Assembly: GCA_014155875.1 (NCBI GenBank)
Contig: JACEFZ010011438.1
Span: 310,001-374,000, forward strand
DNA length: 64,000 bases
Direction of reading: 5' to 3'
DNA from: Cepaea nemoralis
Taxonomy: Eukaryota > Mollusca > Gastropoda > Stylommatophora > Helicidae
Shown piece by piece: positions 21,001-31,412 of the stretch. The translations under genes were made by a program, and so were the position numbers. Positions within the stretch are counted from its first letter, which is position 1. Each line of letters starts with the position of its first letter. The notes under the pieces were generated by a model. That model did not search any database. It saw nothing but the letters and a program-made list of their open reading frames with translations, and was not told where the DNA came from.

Positions 21001-21242
21001 TTGATTTTTTGGGTCATGTCATTTCACAAGGTCAACTAAAAACTGACAATAGAATTATTACCAAAATTATGAACCTGACCATGCCTACAACAAAGAAGCA
21101 GGTCAGAAGCCTTTTGGGGTTAGTAAATTACTATAGCGGAAATTACAAGTGTATTTTCGAATGTTTTAAAAGCATCTGTAAAATTAGATGTCAAAGATGC
21201 ATTATTAATTTCTGCATTGTCAAAATTGAAAATCCTGTTTAG
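18030..21242 (+). pseudogene. Gag-protease-GPF-reverse transcriptase polyprotein (integrase core missing, frame lost after RT)
   Basis: Start chosen at ATG 18030 (MATLADFIKAG): it has A at -3 and G at +4, whereas the in-frame GTG upstream is no eukaryotic start. Length 1070 aa. A charged Q/K/E-rich coiled coil covers residues ~25-130, then gag, then a CCHC knuckle at 386-399 (CFFCSSYGHYSNKC). An aspartic protease active site LLDSGSS follows at ~501-507. A GPF/Y-type integrase C-terminal module lies at ~615-670 (VMVLLPV, WQGPFKV at 636, INMLKPYF). The RT follows, with LCVDYRKLN, LPFGLRNAP and YIDD at 947-950. Protease runs into the GPF module with no H2C2 finger or DDE core, so an in-frame deletion lies near 19830-19880. 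After LLGLVNYY (~21130) the frame shifts and the last ~35 residues are out of frame. Confidence 0.9.
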
Positions 21243-21687
21243 TAATGTACCAGTCCTCCGCTTGCCTAATCCTAGGCTCGTTTATTATCTTAGGACAGAT
21301 GCCAGCAGGATCTCCATCGCTGCAGTACTAGGCCAGTTTTATGATGGCATCTTCCATCCGATTTGCTACGTGAGCCGTAAGATCACACCTGCTGAGTCCA
21401 GATATTCCATATCAGAGTTGGAAGCCCTAAGCGTCATCTATGTCGTGAGGAAGCTGCATCGATTTCTAGCGGGTGTTCACTTCGTTGTCCAGACTGACAA
21501 CTCCCCAATCACGGTCATACAAAGTGGTGTGCATCGGAATGACCGTATATACAGGTGGTCGTTAATACTACAAAATTATACTTTTAGTATAGAGCATATT
21601 AAGGGTAAGGACAACATTCTGGCTGATACCCTTAGTCGACCATCTGAGGTAGAAATACCGGAGATTCCACATGAGAGTGTAGAGTAA
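21153..21687 (+). pseudogene. RNase H domain of the LTR element (shifted frame)
   Basis: The RT-RNase H connection resumes near 21153 in a different frame from the polyprotein. Visible are LRTDASRISIAAVLG (first catalytic Asp), SELEALSVIYVV (catalytic Glu), FVVQTDNSPI (second Asp) and a C-terminal IKGKDNILADTLSR, the standard end of Ty3/gypsy RNase H. The stop at 21685 ends the element's coding capacity; no integrase follows. Either a recent indel at 21133-21152 or, less likely, programmed frameshifting separates it from RT. Confidence 0.88.
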
Positions 21688-21689
21688 TA

Positions 21690-23866
21690 GAGGTTAAATT
21701 AGTACATTAGAATATTCTATGTGAAATATTTTACGAATACATAGACATTATGTTCTGAACTAGGTACTAAGAACAGTGAACTACCATGTGTCCGTAGACA
21801 GCAAAATAAGAACTGTGCTCCGAGAACAAGTATATCACCGTGTGAACTAAGACAGCTCGTTACATACTAAGCTCCATATGTGTTCCGGTGAATCATCTGT
21901 GTTAAACAGGGAAAAACAGTGTCAGAACAGAACATAAATAACAGACACGAAAATACTTGTCTACGACACCAGCGAACTCTACAGGTGCAATACCCATAGG
22001 ACACAAGTATGACTGTGTAATGTATTTAATATACCCAGGACAATTGTGTATATATATTATGCCAATGAAAGCAATTTCTAAACAGTAGGGCAACGACTAA
22101 CCTGAGGTATTTAAATACCATGTATATATAGACTCATTGTGATATGTATTATAACGTTTTAATATAGTGATAAATTATAGTTAGATTAGGTCACTCTAAG
22201 ATACATTTAGATTTAGGAAATATAATAGTTTTCATTTTTTAGTAGTTTAGATAGATCATTAATTTACCCACTTACTTAGCTTAAAAGTAGATTAGGATAG
22301 TAATTTAAACGTAATAACAGCTAATTATAAACTAGGATAAAAAGTTTAGATAGTAATAGTACCATTTAGTTTGTTACATTTCACTTTGGTTCATTTCACT
22401 AGAGTTCATGCCATCTTAATGAACCAGGCCATTTAACAAACTTATTCATTTAATATTATGATTAATTTACACCGGATAGGATAAAAGAATTATACAAATA
22501 AACATACATCATTTACACCATTTAGAGTAAAAATATCAATCATATATTTTTTTTCTTTTAAAAAACATTATGTATAATTTTGTTATATTTCACATTACCC
22601 ATGTTAGAAAGGTACATAATTTATTACATTTCACATTACCCATTTCAGAAAGGTACATAACTCACCTCACATCAATTTCATTTTAAATAGTTAGATTACT
22701 TCCCTTAAATTAGATTAAAGTAGATAACACATTAAATACATATTTATAGAACTAGTATTAGTATTTCAGTATTTAGAGTATTATTTCAGTAGAATGTAGT
22801 CATTAATAATATCAGGGTACAAACCATCAACCCTTTTTCCTACATGTAAATAGTTTGTAAATGCATGACTCGTGCAGCAATTTACGCACAGTCATTAAGC
22901 TCAACTTTGTCAAACTGAGCCAGACTTGTACAGTGTCACTCCAAGGTTTTTAAATAATTGTGAGGGTAAAAGATGTGTGACAGAAGTGTGAAAGTGAGAG
23001 CGGATGTAAATTATACAGGAGAGAGTGGGATCAGTCAGCGGATTTTTTCTGCCGCTCAACGCGACTTTTTTATTTTTTGTCTGCGTCAACTGTTTGCTTT
23101 CGATGTGGAAAATGTGCTGTCTTGAATGTGTTGTGTGTAGTTTAGTGTAGATCTTAGAGAAAGTATTTTAAGTCTCATAAGACGGAAACGTAGTCACGAA
23201 TTAGTGTTATACACTTGTTTGTGGCCACATTTAACCGAATTATGGCACTTGAAAACTAACTTACATACATATTATAAATAAACACACATGTTAGAAGTTA
23301 GATTACACTATTAGTTAGATCCAAACACGCAAACATCCAGGAAAACAAACATGTAAATTGCATACATTTTTGGTAGATCAAAGGGAGATAACTCCGGGTC
23401 AGGGGACACAATAGACAACGTAACACTAACTTAACAGTGAAAGATAACTTTACACGCGGAAGCGAGATAGGTAAAGCCTGTCGCACACAGCTTGTGTAAT
23501 GGTTGTTTAATATTATATGGGGGACATGAAGCAATTCATGTGTTGACCCTAAGAAAGTCAACTTTGTATGGGTAGTGAGTTAATTTACTATTTGAGGGCA
23601 GGTCTTATAAGACAATGGTCCGGTTCAGACATACCTCTAATTAATATAATATTGCGATTTAGAAGAGGGCTCACGCCAACCAGACAAGTTTGTGGCGATT
23701 GCCATTAGCCAAGTAAAGTGATACTACATTGTGACAATAGTCAGTAGAAGTCTATTGAGTTACCCAAAGCCAGGTTATCAGCAGTCTTTGACAAAAATTA
23801 GATACACTAATTTTTTTAGAAACCTCTTGCGTCACAACCAATGAGTTAAAGTTGGTGACGCAACAC
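21690..23866. other. Long AT-rich non-coding 3' region of the LTR element
   Basis: 2.2 kb between RNase H and the polypurine tract. It contains a short direct repeat (CATTACCCATGTTAGAAAGG and CATTACCCATTTCAGAAAGG near 22600-22660) and an imperfect hairpin TTGCGTCACAACC/GTTGGTGACGCAA at 23828-23863. No frame above about 88 codons and no env motifs. Function unknown. Confidence 0.7.
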
Positions 23867-23879
23867 AGGAGGGGAGGGT
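23867..23879 (+). promoter_or_regulatory. Putative polypurine tract
   Basis: AGGAGGGGAGGG lies a few bases before the 3' LTR, where plus-strand priming is expected. Confidence 0.7.
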
Positions 23880-23882
23880 GTG

Positions 23883-24481
23883 TGTCAAAGACTGAAGTAT
23901 AGAGGTCTGAGGTCTGCCTCAAGATAGAAGACCACCGGGAAGAGTGGTCAACCTCAAGTAGATCAGAGGTAACACAGTGCCCCGATATGAGGGCAGGGTA
24001 GGTGATAGGAAGGGGGACTATTAACTAGTTCTCTCATGAGACACGGAGGTATCGACCAGATAGTTAGTACTCTGGTCACGGCAGAATCACGCCTACGTGA
24101 TAGCCACGGAGAAGTGGATTGCCACTCAATAGGAGACGGCTGCTATAAGCGTGCTGAGTGTGACAGCACGCAAAAAGCCGAAGGACGCACAAGGTCCTTC
24201 CGCGTAGGAAAGTCAGACTGGGGACTGACTTCGTAGCGAGCGCACCGTTTAGTGTCGATAGGGGTTTCTGTAGCCAAGTAGATAGAGATTAGCAATAGGG
24301 TTAGGAAACTAGTGATAGGCAATTCTGTGGCTTTGTGTGTGATTTGATAGCGACTGTTTTGTAAATGTAAAGAGCCAACGGCAATAAAATGTATCATCCA
24401 TTTCCTCTCACACGACTTGCAAGTTCCTTGTGTGGTACGAGAGAAGTAATCCTGTGATGCCTGAAACATCGGTTGCTGACA
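23883..24481 (+). repeat. 3' LTR (599 bp)
   Basis: Nearly identical partner of 16224-16822. Followed by target duplication GTGTC and then the resumed LINE A sequence ATTCCGTGTGG. Confidence 0.95.
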
Positions 24482-26655
24482 GTGTCATTCCGTGTGGTTG
24501 TACAATGTCTCTGATGTCGTCAATACATTTTCTTCTTGGACGTCCTCTTGGTCTCGTCGCAGATGATCTTTAATGTAAGGCCAGTGATGGTAGTTGTTGG
24601 TGTTGCATTCTAACGACATGGCCAAACCACTTGATCTTCTGTCTTTCAATAAATGTGGAACAAGGTATTGATCTCACAGTCTGTCTGATAATAGCATTTC
24701 TTACTCGGTCTCGGGTTGTTAAGTTGGCAGCTCTCCTCGGGCATCTCATTTCGCAGGTGTTGATTTTGCGAAGGTGTAATTTGCATAAAGTCCAGGTTTG
24801 AGATTGGTAGCATAGGGTTGGTGTGAATATGCTGTTTATTATCTGTCGTTTTGCGGATATGGCTATGTTTGGATGTTCCAGTAAGGGTGATAGTGATATG
24901 TAAGTGCACTAACTTTTTGACATCTGATTTAAATTTCTCTGTCCAATCTGCCATCTTCTGTGATCATACTTCCAAGGTATTTGAATTCTTTAACTTGTTT
25001 CAGAGTTGTGTTATTTATCTGTATACTTAGTGGGCCTGGCGATCTGCTAACTTTCATTATTTCGGTTTCGGCTGTGTTTAGACTCATATTGTATCTGCTG
25101 CAGGTTGAACTCAGATTAGTAATATGATTTTGTAGTCTACCCTCATAGCTGTAAAACAGGCACTGATCGTCTGCAAATAGAAGTTCATTTATTCCCTGTG
25201 GGTCAGTTGTTTCACCTGGAGTAAAGAGTTCTAAATTTTCTCAATCTGTTCTGTCAAGACGTGCTTCTTTGGAAATTCTGTCCATGTAGATATTGAAAAG
25301 CAGGGGAGAGAGCACACATCCCTGCCTCACTCCTGTATTGACTGTGAACATATTTGATATACCCTCTTGTGTTCTTACTGCAATTTGGCTCGAGTGGTAC
25401 ATGGCTATGATGTTTTCTAGCAGTTGCCCTTGTATCCCATAGTCTTCAAGGATGGTCCATAATTTGTATCTGTCTACTCTATCGAAAGCCTTTTCCTGAT
25501 CTACAAACACAATATTCTGCTGGTCACTATATTCGATAGTTTTTTTTCACATATTTGTCTAAGTGTAAATAATGCATCAGTGCAACTTTTACCTTTCCGA
25601 AAACCGAATTTTGCTTTGCTTAACTGTGCTTCAACTATTGGCCTAGCTCTTTGTTCCAATAGTTTTGCATACATTTTCCCTATATGGCTCAGGAGTGATA
25701 TACCTCTGTATGTTTCGCACTATCTCATATTGCCTTTCTTTTTCCATATTGGTACTATTATTGCCTGTTGCCAATCATCTGGGACTTTTCTTTCTTCCCA
25801 TGCTATATTAAAAAGTCTTGTTAGCCATTTAACTCCTGTTTCCCCACAGGACCTGAATAGCTTCTGTGGTTATTCCATCTGGACCAGGTGATTTGTTTAT
25901 AGGACTTTTCCTGTATAACTGCTTTGACTTCTGCAGGTATGAAATTGGTTCTTGCTGTCCCTGGCATTTAGGCACAAAAGTGAGGTTTTCTATGTTATGT
26001 GTGGGGTTCAGTAGTTCTTGAAAGTATTCTGCCCACCTTGCTAGTCTTTGTTGTGGATTAAATATCGGTATACCTCTTTTGCTGTATATGATGCTGGTTG
26101 GGTTGTAGCATGCATCTCTGTTTCTCATTGTGTTGACACGTTTATGAAATTCTCTTGGGCAGTCTTTGCTAAGGGTCGCCATCTGTTCTCAATATATTCT
26201 CCAGGATTCATCTTTAGATGCTCCAATTGTTCGTTTGGCCTCTCGTCGTGCTATTCTATAAGTAATATAGTCCTGTTCAGATTTAGTTGTGATCCACTTT
26301 TTGAACGCTACCTTCTTTTTGGATATGCTATCTTTAACTTCGTTGTTCCACCAGGCTGTTCTTAATCTTTTGTCCTGCCCTACTTTCTTTGTTCCACATT
26401 TATTTTCCAGTGTGTCGAGCATGGCAGCCTTGAAACATGTCCATTCCTTATCTACGCTTGAGTGGTCATCAGGGATGTTCTTATGTAGGTTTTTGATTTC
26501 TTGATTGAATTCGTCTTTAACCTATTGTCCTGCAGCCTCCTATAATTGATGACATGTGTTGTTACCTTTTTGTTTCTTATTTTCCTGTGTGGTGAAATCT
26601 TTTTTTATTATGACTGGTTTGTGATCAGTATCAACATCTGTATTTGGGAGTGCTC
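24482..26655 (-). pseudogene. RTE-like LINE A body (5'-truncated, multiply broken)
   Basis: Read on the minus strand from 26655: an endonuclease C-terminal VDTDHKPVI (the SDH-type motif), a linker with RLRTAWWNNEVKDSISKKK, RT entry KSPGPDGITTEAI, palm motifs VDQEKAFDRVDRYKLW and GVRQGCVLSPLLFNIY, and the C-terminal region down to the LTR junction. Several frameshifts and stops. The 3' terminus continues at 16159-16223 across the LTR element. A second, shorter copy of the same family is at 30225-30725. The 9-bp duplication TGGTATTTC (16150-16158, 26656-26664) shows it inserted into LINE C. Confidence 0.88.
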
Positions 26656-27415
26656 TGGTATTTCATAACCACCAATATTTAGGGCATCATATTGCTCTCT
26701 GGTAATATCATCTCTGACGTTTCTCATTATATTTTCAGCGCATAGGTTAAACAAATATGTGGACAGCACACAACCCTGACGGACTCCTTGCTTGATGTCA
26801 AACCAATCTGATGTCTCGTCATCTATTCTAACCGCTGCTTCTTGGTCTAGATAGAGCATTTTTATGAGTTGTACTACATGTTATGGAAATCCCATATTTC
26901 TCATGATTTCCCAAAGTATCTGATGTTGTACACAGTCAAATGCTTTTGAATAATCCACAAAACATGAGAATAGGTTTACATTAAATTCTCTGCACTTCTC
27001 TATTATTAATCGCATGTTGAGTATGTGATCTCTTGTTCCTCTTCCTTGTCTAAATCCAGATTGAACCAAGGTAATCTCTTCTTCCATTTTCTTACGAAGT
27101 CTTCCCATTATGAATTTTAGTAGAATTTTACTTGCAGGGCAACAGGTCTATAGTTGGTGCATAATTTCAGGTTGCCCTTTTTTGGTATTAGAATGAAAAT
27201 GATTCACTTCCAATCTTTTGGCCATATTTCCATCTATCTCTTTTTACATAATGTGTGATAGATCTGTATGCTTTTTTATCCTCCCGCTTTAATTAGTTCA
27301 GTTGGTATCTCATCTAATCCTAGTGATTTACCACTTTTCAGGTCCTTTATTGACCATGCAATTTCATCTAATGAGGGTTCAGCGTGTGGATTAGCCTTCT
27401 CTATTACCAGCTTCC
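26656..27415 (-). pseudogene. RTE-like LINE C, 5' half
   Basis: Minus strand: SLDEIAWSIKDLKSGKSLG, then EEEITLVQSGFRQGRGTRDH, FSCFVDYSKAFDCVQHQILW, EAAVRIDDETSDWFDIKQG and GVRQGCVLSTYLFNLCAEN, ending in LNIGGYEIP at the LINE A junction. The missing RYADDT palm motif is found at 15968-16158, exactly where the other half resumes. Upstream (5') truncated near 27415. Frame interrupted between 26859 and 26881. Confidence 0.88.
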
Positions 27416-27419
27416 CTCG

Positions 27420-27598
27420 CCATCAGGCCAACCAACTCCGACTTCTGACTAACTTATGTTTTACGTCCCCAAGGTAAGGACGAGAAGTCAATATTTTAGT
27501 TCATTATTACCGTACACAAAAGGTCCTAACATGCATATGACAGTATAAGTTCCATATACCACTTCATGACCCTTTTCAACCTTACTTCAAAACTTAAG
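27420..27598. other. No feature recognised
   Basis: Short spacer between LINE C and repeat Y. Confidence 0.4.
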
Positions 27599-27599
27599 T

Positions 27600-27860
27600 T
27601 GAGATGAGTTGAGTTGAGTTAAGAACCGACATCACTGCACTCAGGACATTCCCATCCGTGCTCCGTCCCCTCGTTCAACAGCCAGCGAAGAGTCATACTA
27701 CGAATCGTTCCAACCGCTATCTGATTAAAAGTTCTCCTGGTCTTCCGTCTCAGTTTTGAGATTCTTCCAGAATCCCTGCCGATCCCCCGCAATTTCATTC
27801 GTTCCACATATATAGGTTCGCAATCTGTTCCTCCGCCTTCTCTACCTGGTCTCACAAGCG
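27600..27860 (-). repeat. Interspersed repeat Y, copy 3
   Basis: Best-preserved copy. On the minus strand a 78-codon frame includes RISKLRRKTRRTFNQIA, LRWLLNEGTEHGWECPEC and stops in the shared GATGTCGGTTCTTAAC end, followed by (TCAAC)n. The frame is not conserved in 13700-13985, so coding is unproven. Possibly a transposon terminus with a short tandem tail. Confidence 0.65.
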
Positions 27861-27864
27861 CACG

Positions 27865-28575
27865 ACCACCTACCCCTTGTCCATAGGCAGCCTACTACCA
27901 AGAGGTGCATACATGCAAAACACAAATAGGCGCCGAATGGCCCTCGAATGACATTCCTTTAACTAAGATAGAGGTCCACGTAACCAAACAGAATTAAACA
28001 CTTGCTCTTAAACTTCCGCTGCGCTGATGATGGGGTAGTGGATTCAAGCCACACACCAGTCTGTTGGAATTAAATGTTGACTTAAGGTTCTTGACTTGGG
28101 TACGGAAATAAAAAGTATCTCAAAGGTCGGAGTGGGTTCGCTTGATGGCAGTGGACCTTGGTAATAGAGAACGTTCTCACACATGCAGCACTCAGTGCAG
28201 TGAACTCTCTAGTAGTAGCAACTACTGACAGTAGCAGCATAGCTGTGGTCTACGTTTGAGTTCAAAGCGAGTGAACACAAAATAAACAAGCGAGATAAAT
28301 AAGTCATCGTGAGACGTTGGTGCCAGAATGGCGTCTGGCCAGCCTTGGATATTTCATGATTAAGAAATTGCAACGCACACATCACGCAAGTATTTAAGTA
28401 TATAAGATGGAAGCATGAACGAAGAAAGAACATTTATATGGGTGCAGTCTTCATTGGATGATCCCACTCTGTGTAACATTAACGTGATAGACAAATAGAC
28501 AAAGAATCAAGCAAATATAGATTGACAATGAAACAAAAACACGAGACGCATAGAAGACAGAAAAAAAACAACTAT
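27865..28575. other. No gene recognised
   Basis: Mixed sequence. A stretch at 28235-28300 (GTGGTCTACGTTTGAGTTCA and GCGAGTGAACAC) resembles 56158-56200, hinting at another dispersed repeat. Confidence 0.4.
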
Positions 28576-28594
28576 TCATCCACCGATCTATCCA

Positions 28595-28700
28595 TGCATG
28601 CACGCACGCACGTACGTACGCACGCACGCATGTACGCACGCACACATACATACATACATACCACAAGCATACGGACATACGGGTATGCAAGCACGCAGGA

Positions 28701-28753
<53 letters not shown>

Positions 28754-28868
28754 CGCACGCACGCACCTACATACCTACATACCTACCTACCTACCTACCT
28801 ACACACACACGCGCGCGCACACACACACACAGACAGACAGACACACAAACACACACACACAAACAGTC

Positions 28869-28900
<32 letters not shown>

Positions 28901-28945
28901 GGGCAAACGCGCACATGCACCAACGCACTCATACACACACAGGCA
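28595..28945. repeat. Compound CGCA/CATA/CAGA/CCTA/CA microsatellite
   Basis: Successive (ACGC)n, (CATA)n, (CAGA)n at ~28700-28750, (CCTA)n at ~28765-28800, (CA)n and another (CAGA)n at ~28870-28900. All frames are low complexity. Confidence 0.95.
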
Positions 28946-29107
28946 CATTGATACAGCGTTGACATGAGTCGCTCAGTCACCCATCTATACCCTCCCCCCT
29001 TCACTGCCTCCTCATCGCCCTGTGACCGTGTCCTATAAAGAATACTGGAACTAAATTAACCCTCCCCCCACCCCACCCCACTCCAAGAACAATTAATACG
29101 GTGCTCT

Positions 29108-29282
29108 CACCTCCCTCCGACCAGCGCCACAAACACACCTCCCTCCGACCAGCGCCACAAACACACCTCCCTCCGACCAGCGCCACAAACACACCTCCCT
29201 CCGACCAGCGCCACAAACACACCTCCCTCCGACCAGCGCCACAAACACACCTCCCTCCGACCAGCGCCCCAAACACACCTCC
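29108..29282. repeat. 28-bp minisatellite, six copies
   Basis: CCTCCCTCCGACCAGCGCCA followed by CAAACACA, six nearly identical units; the last reads GCGCCCC. Homogeneity suggests recent expansion. It reads through in several frames because substitutions are so rare, not because it codes. Confidence 0.95.
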
Positions 29283-29289
29283 CGGTCTC

Positions 29290-29540
29290 TTCTGCTGGTA
29301 ATGCCAGTCCTGTTGACACTGGCACAATGACAAAAGAAATTATGACACTGCAGACCTAGGAATAATAAACATCCAGGGGCAGACAACATCTGGGTCAAGC
29401 TGTCTGTTGACTGATAATAGAATACAAGTAAAATGTTTCCAGCGACGGCTGCACCGGTGAGTGTGATACTATAGATTTGCTGGAGGTGGGAGTGGCTGCC
29501 GGAGGCATAGTGGGTTAACTCCACGCACTGGTCAGCTGGA
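29290..29540. other. No feature recognised
   Basis: Unassigned spacer after the 28-bp minisatellite. Confidence 0.4.
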
Positions 29541-29544
29541 CATG

Positions 29545-29836
29545 AATGTTCACTTCCGGTTCCGAAAGGAATGGTAAACTAAAGTTATTTGCATGTCCTT
29601 TAAAGGAAGTTGCCGACTCCGCGGCTAAGAGGTTACGAACGCATTTCGTAATCCCGCATACCGCATTCGATACACAACTGTGAACGATTTAGCAGCAGAC
29701 CGCCTTGCATTGCGGTTTTTATAAAATGGCATGGGTGCCGGTAGTTCAGAAAGCAATGGCAAACTATTGAACGTAAAGAGATCACAAACAGCCAAAAAAT
29801 ACCGGGGTTGACTGCGACGTCCTGTCAAGCATATGC
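29545..29836 (+). repeat. tRNA-derived SINE (family S), with remnant of another copy
   Basis: A partial 3' end at 29545-29605 (GAAAGGAATGGTAAACTAAA, GCATGTCCTTTAAAGG) leads into a full copy. Its head reads CCGCGGCTAAGAGGTTACG (box A-like) and CGCATTCGATACAC (box B-like), then the shared body and GTTGACTGCGACGTCCTGTC. Confidence 0.8.
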
Positions 29837-29849
29837 TATTACGTTTTTA

Positions 29850-30065
29850 TTTTCTTTTTTACAAGCCGTTGCAATAAGCCCCAGCAGTTGTTGGCTGCCT
29901 GTGATGTACTTTGTAATGTTAGTTCAGTAGTTTGTCATTGTTTTCCGAAAGATCGACGCCTCATACCATTAAAATCAAGCCAAAGGCGCCTGCTTCCACA
30001 TCTCCCGCAGTTCATGTCGAACCGTCGACTAGGGGTGATAGGAAATTGTGAAACTGCGCGTGTCA
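29850..30065 (-). repeat. tRNA-derived SINE (family S)
   Basis: Minus-strand copy facing the previous one: ACAAGCCGTTGCAATAAGCC, GTTCAGTAGTTTGTCATTG, AAAGATCGACGCCTCATACC and a head region with GTCGAACCGTCGACTAGG. Confidence 0.7.
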
Positions 30066-30087
30066 TTATCCACTAAGTCAATGTGCC

Positions 30088-30185
30088 GGTTAATGGAAAA
30101 CTACTGAATATACAACTGTCTAGCAAATTACAGAACAGTCAATAGGGGCTGGCTGTGATTGCAACGTCCTACAAAGAATATGGAA
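30088..30185 (+). repeat. tRNA-derived SINE (family S), 3' half
   Basis: GGAAAACTACTGAATATACAA and GGCTGGCTGTGATTGCAACG then GTCCTACAAAGAATATGGAA. Confidence 0.65.
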
Positions 30186-30218
30186 CTTTAGATATTTGTT
30201 TGTTCCACCTACAATGTC

Positions 30219-30725
30219 ATCATCATCATCGTCATCATCTTCCACTTCTACCTTCAAGCGTCGTGGGAAGGAATAATTTTAGCTCCAGCGCCTGGTGGGC
30301 GGCACTGGATAGTGTCATTCCGTGTGATTGTACACTGTCGTTGATGGCGTCAATCCATGTTCTTCTCGGACGTCCTCTTGCTCTCGTCGCAGATGATCTT
30401 TGATGTAAGGCCAGTGATGGTAGTTGCTGATGGTGCATTCTAATGACATGGCCAAACCACTTGATCTTCCGTCTTTCAATAAATGTGGCACAAGGTATTG
30501 ATCCAACTGTCTGTCTTGTAACAGCATTTCTTACTTGGTCTCGGATTGTTAAGTTGGCAGCTCTCCTCAGGCATCTCATCTCGTAGGTGTTTATTTTGCG
30601 AAAGTGTGATTTGGATAATGTCCAAGTTTGAGATTTGTAGCATAGGGTTTGTGTGAATATACTGTTTATTATCTGTCGTTTTACGGACATGGGTATATTT
30701 GGATATTTCAGTAAGGGTGATAGTT
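30219..30725 (-). mobile_element. RTE-like LINE A family, 3' end copy
   Basis: Minus-strand frame 30235-30690: IINSIFTQTLCYKSQTWTL, RKIKWFGHVIRM and RARGRPRRTWIDAINDSVQ, the LINE C-terminal domain. It includes GGCACTGGATAGTGTCATTC intact, the empty-site equivalent of the LTR element's insertion point. Tail is (GATGAT)n. 5'-truncated near 30725. Confidence 0.85.
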
Positions 30726-30727
30726 GA

Positions 30728-31015
30728 CTTAACTATACCGTGGCAAGATCATATAATTGTATTATCGGGCAGACAGAAAAACAAAAGAATACGACCTACA
30801 AGAAACACACGAAAACGGTAAACTGTTCAGAGAAATTAGATGCAGACAGTCAAGAGTTTTGGGCATGTTATGAGGAGAAATAAAGTGGAGAACTTGATGA
30901 CAACTGGCAAGATTGGGAAAGAAAAAAGGATATTTGGATATGATAATAAAGACAATAACAAGGCGAAACATGATCACCCACACTTATCGGCATAGCACAT
31001 GATGATGATGATTAT
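30728..31015 (+). mobile_element. RTE-like LINE (E family) 3' end
   Basis: GTGGAGAACTTGATGACAACTGGCAAGATT, ACACTTATCGGCATAGCACATGATGATGATG matches the end of LINE E at 7290-7490. Fully degenerate frame. Confidence 0.7.
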
Positions 31016-31154
31016 CGAAGAAGTCTAAAACTTACCAATCAATCGGAATTCCTATATACCCACTTACCAAGTCCTACTTATCTACTTACTAAGACCTATA
31101 TACTTAATAAGCCCCAAACATATACTTAACTAAACCTTATATATCTACTTACTA

Positions 31155-31385
31155 AGTTCTATAGAACGGGTTAAGGACGCGATTCCTAATCCCGCATACC
31201 GTGTTAGAAACACAGCTGCGAAAAATTTGGTAGGAGGCCGCCTTGCGTTGGTATTCATACAATGGTATGAGTGACGGTAGTTAAGAAAGCAAAGACAAAC
31301 TACTGAAAGTAAACTTGCCAAGAAATCACAAACAGCAAACAAATGCTGGAGTTGACCGCGACGTCCTGTAAAAGATATGTAAATA
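31155..31385 (+). repeat. tRNA-derived SINE (family S)
   Basis: Head GGGTTAAGGACGCGATTCC and GTGTTAGAAACACAGC, body CAAACTACTGAAAGTAAACT and 3' end GTTGACCGCGACGTCCTGTA. Confidence 0.75.
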
Positions 31386-31412
31386 ACTTGTCTTTTAGAC
31401 AAGTTCCGTCTA

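Larger units (their letters stand above)
16224..24481 (+). mobile_element. Gmr1-like Ty3/gypsy LTR retrotransposon, complete ends, 8258 bp
   Basis: Two 599-bp LTRs in direct orientation, each TG...CA, bounded by the 5-bp duplication GTGTC (16219-16223 and 24482-24486). The order is 5' LTR, ~1.2 kb leader, gag-protease-GPF module-reverse transcriptase in one frame, RNase H in a shifted frame, ~2.2 kb non-coding, polypurine tract, 3' LTR. A GPF module before reverse transcriptase and RNase H at the end is the order described for Gmr1-like elements. The integrase zinc finger and catalytic core are absent. No env-like frame. Inserted in LINE A. Confidence 0.93.

Noticed and set aside
21133..21160. 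Programmed frameshift between RT and RNase H
   Set aside because: No slippery heptamer was seen and the local sequence looks garbled relative to the expected RT end, so a mutation is the simpler explanation.
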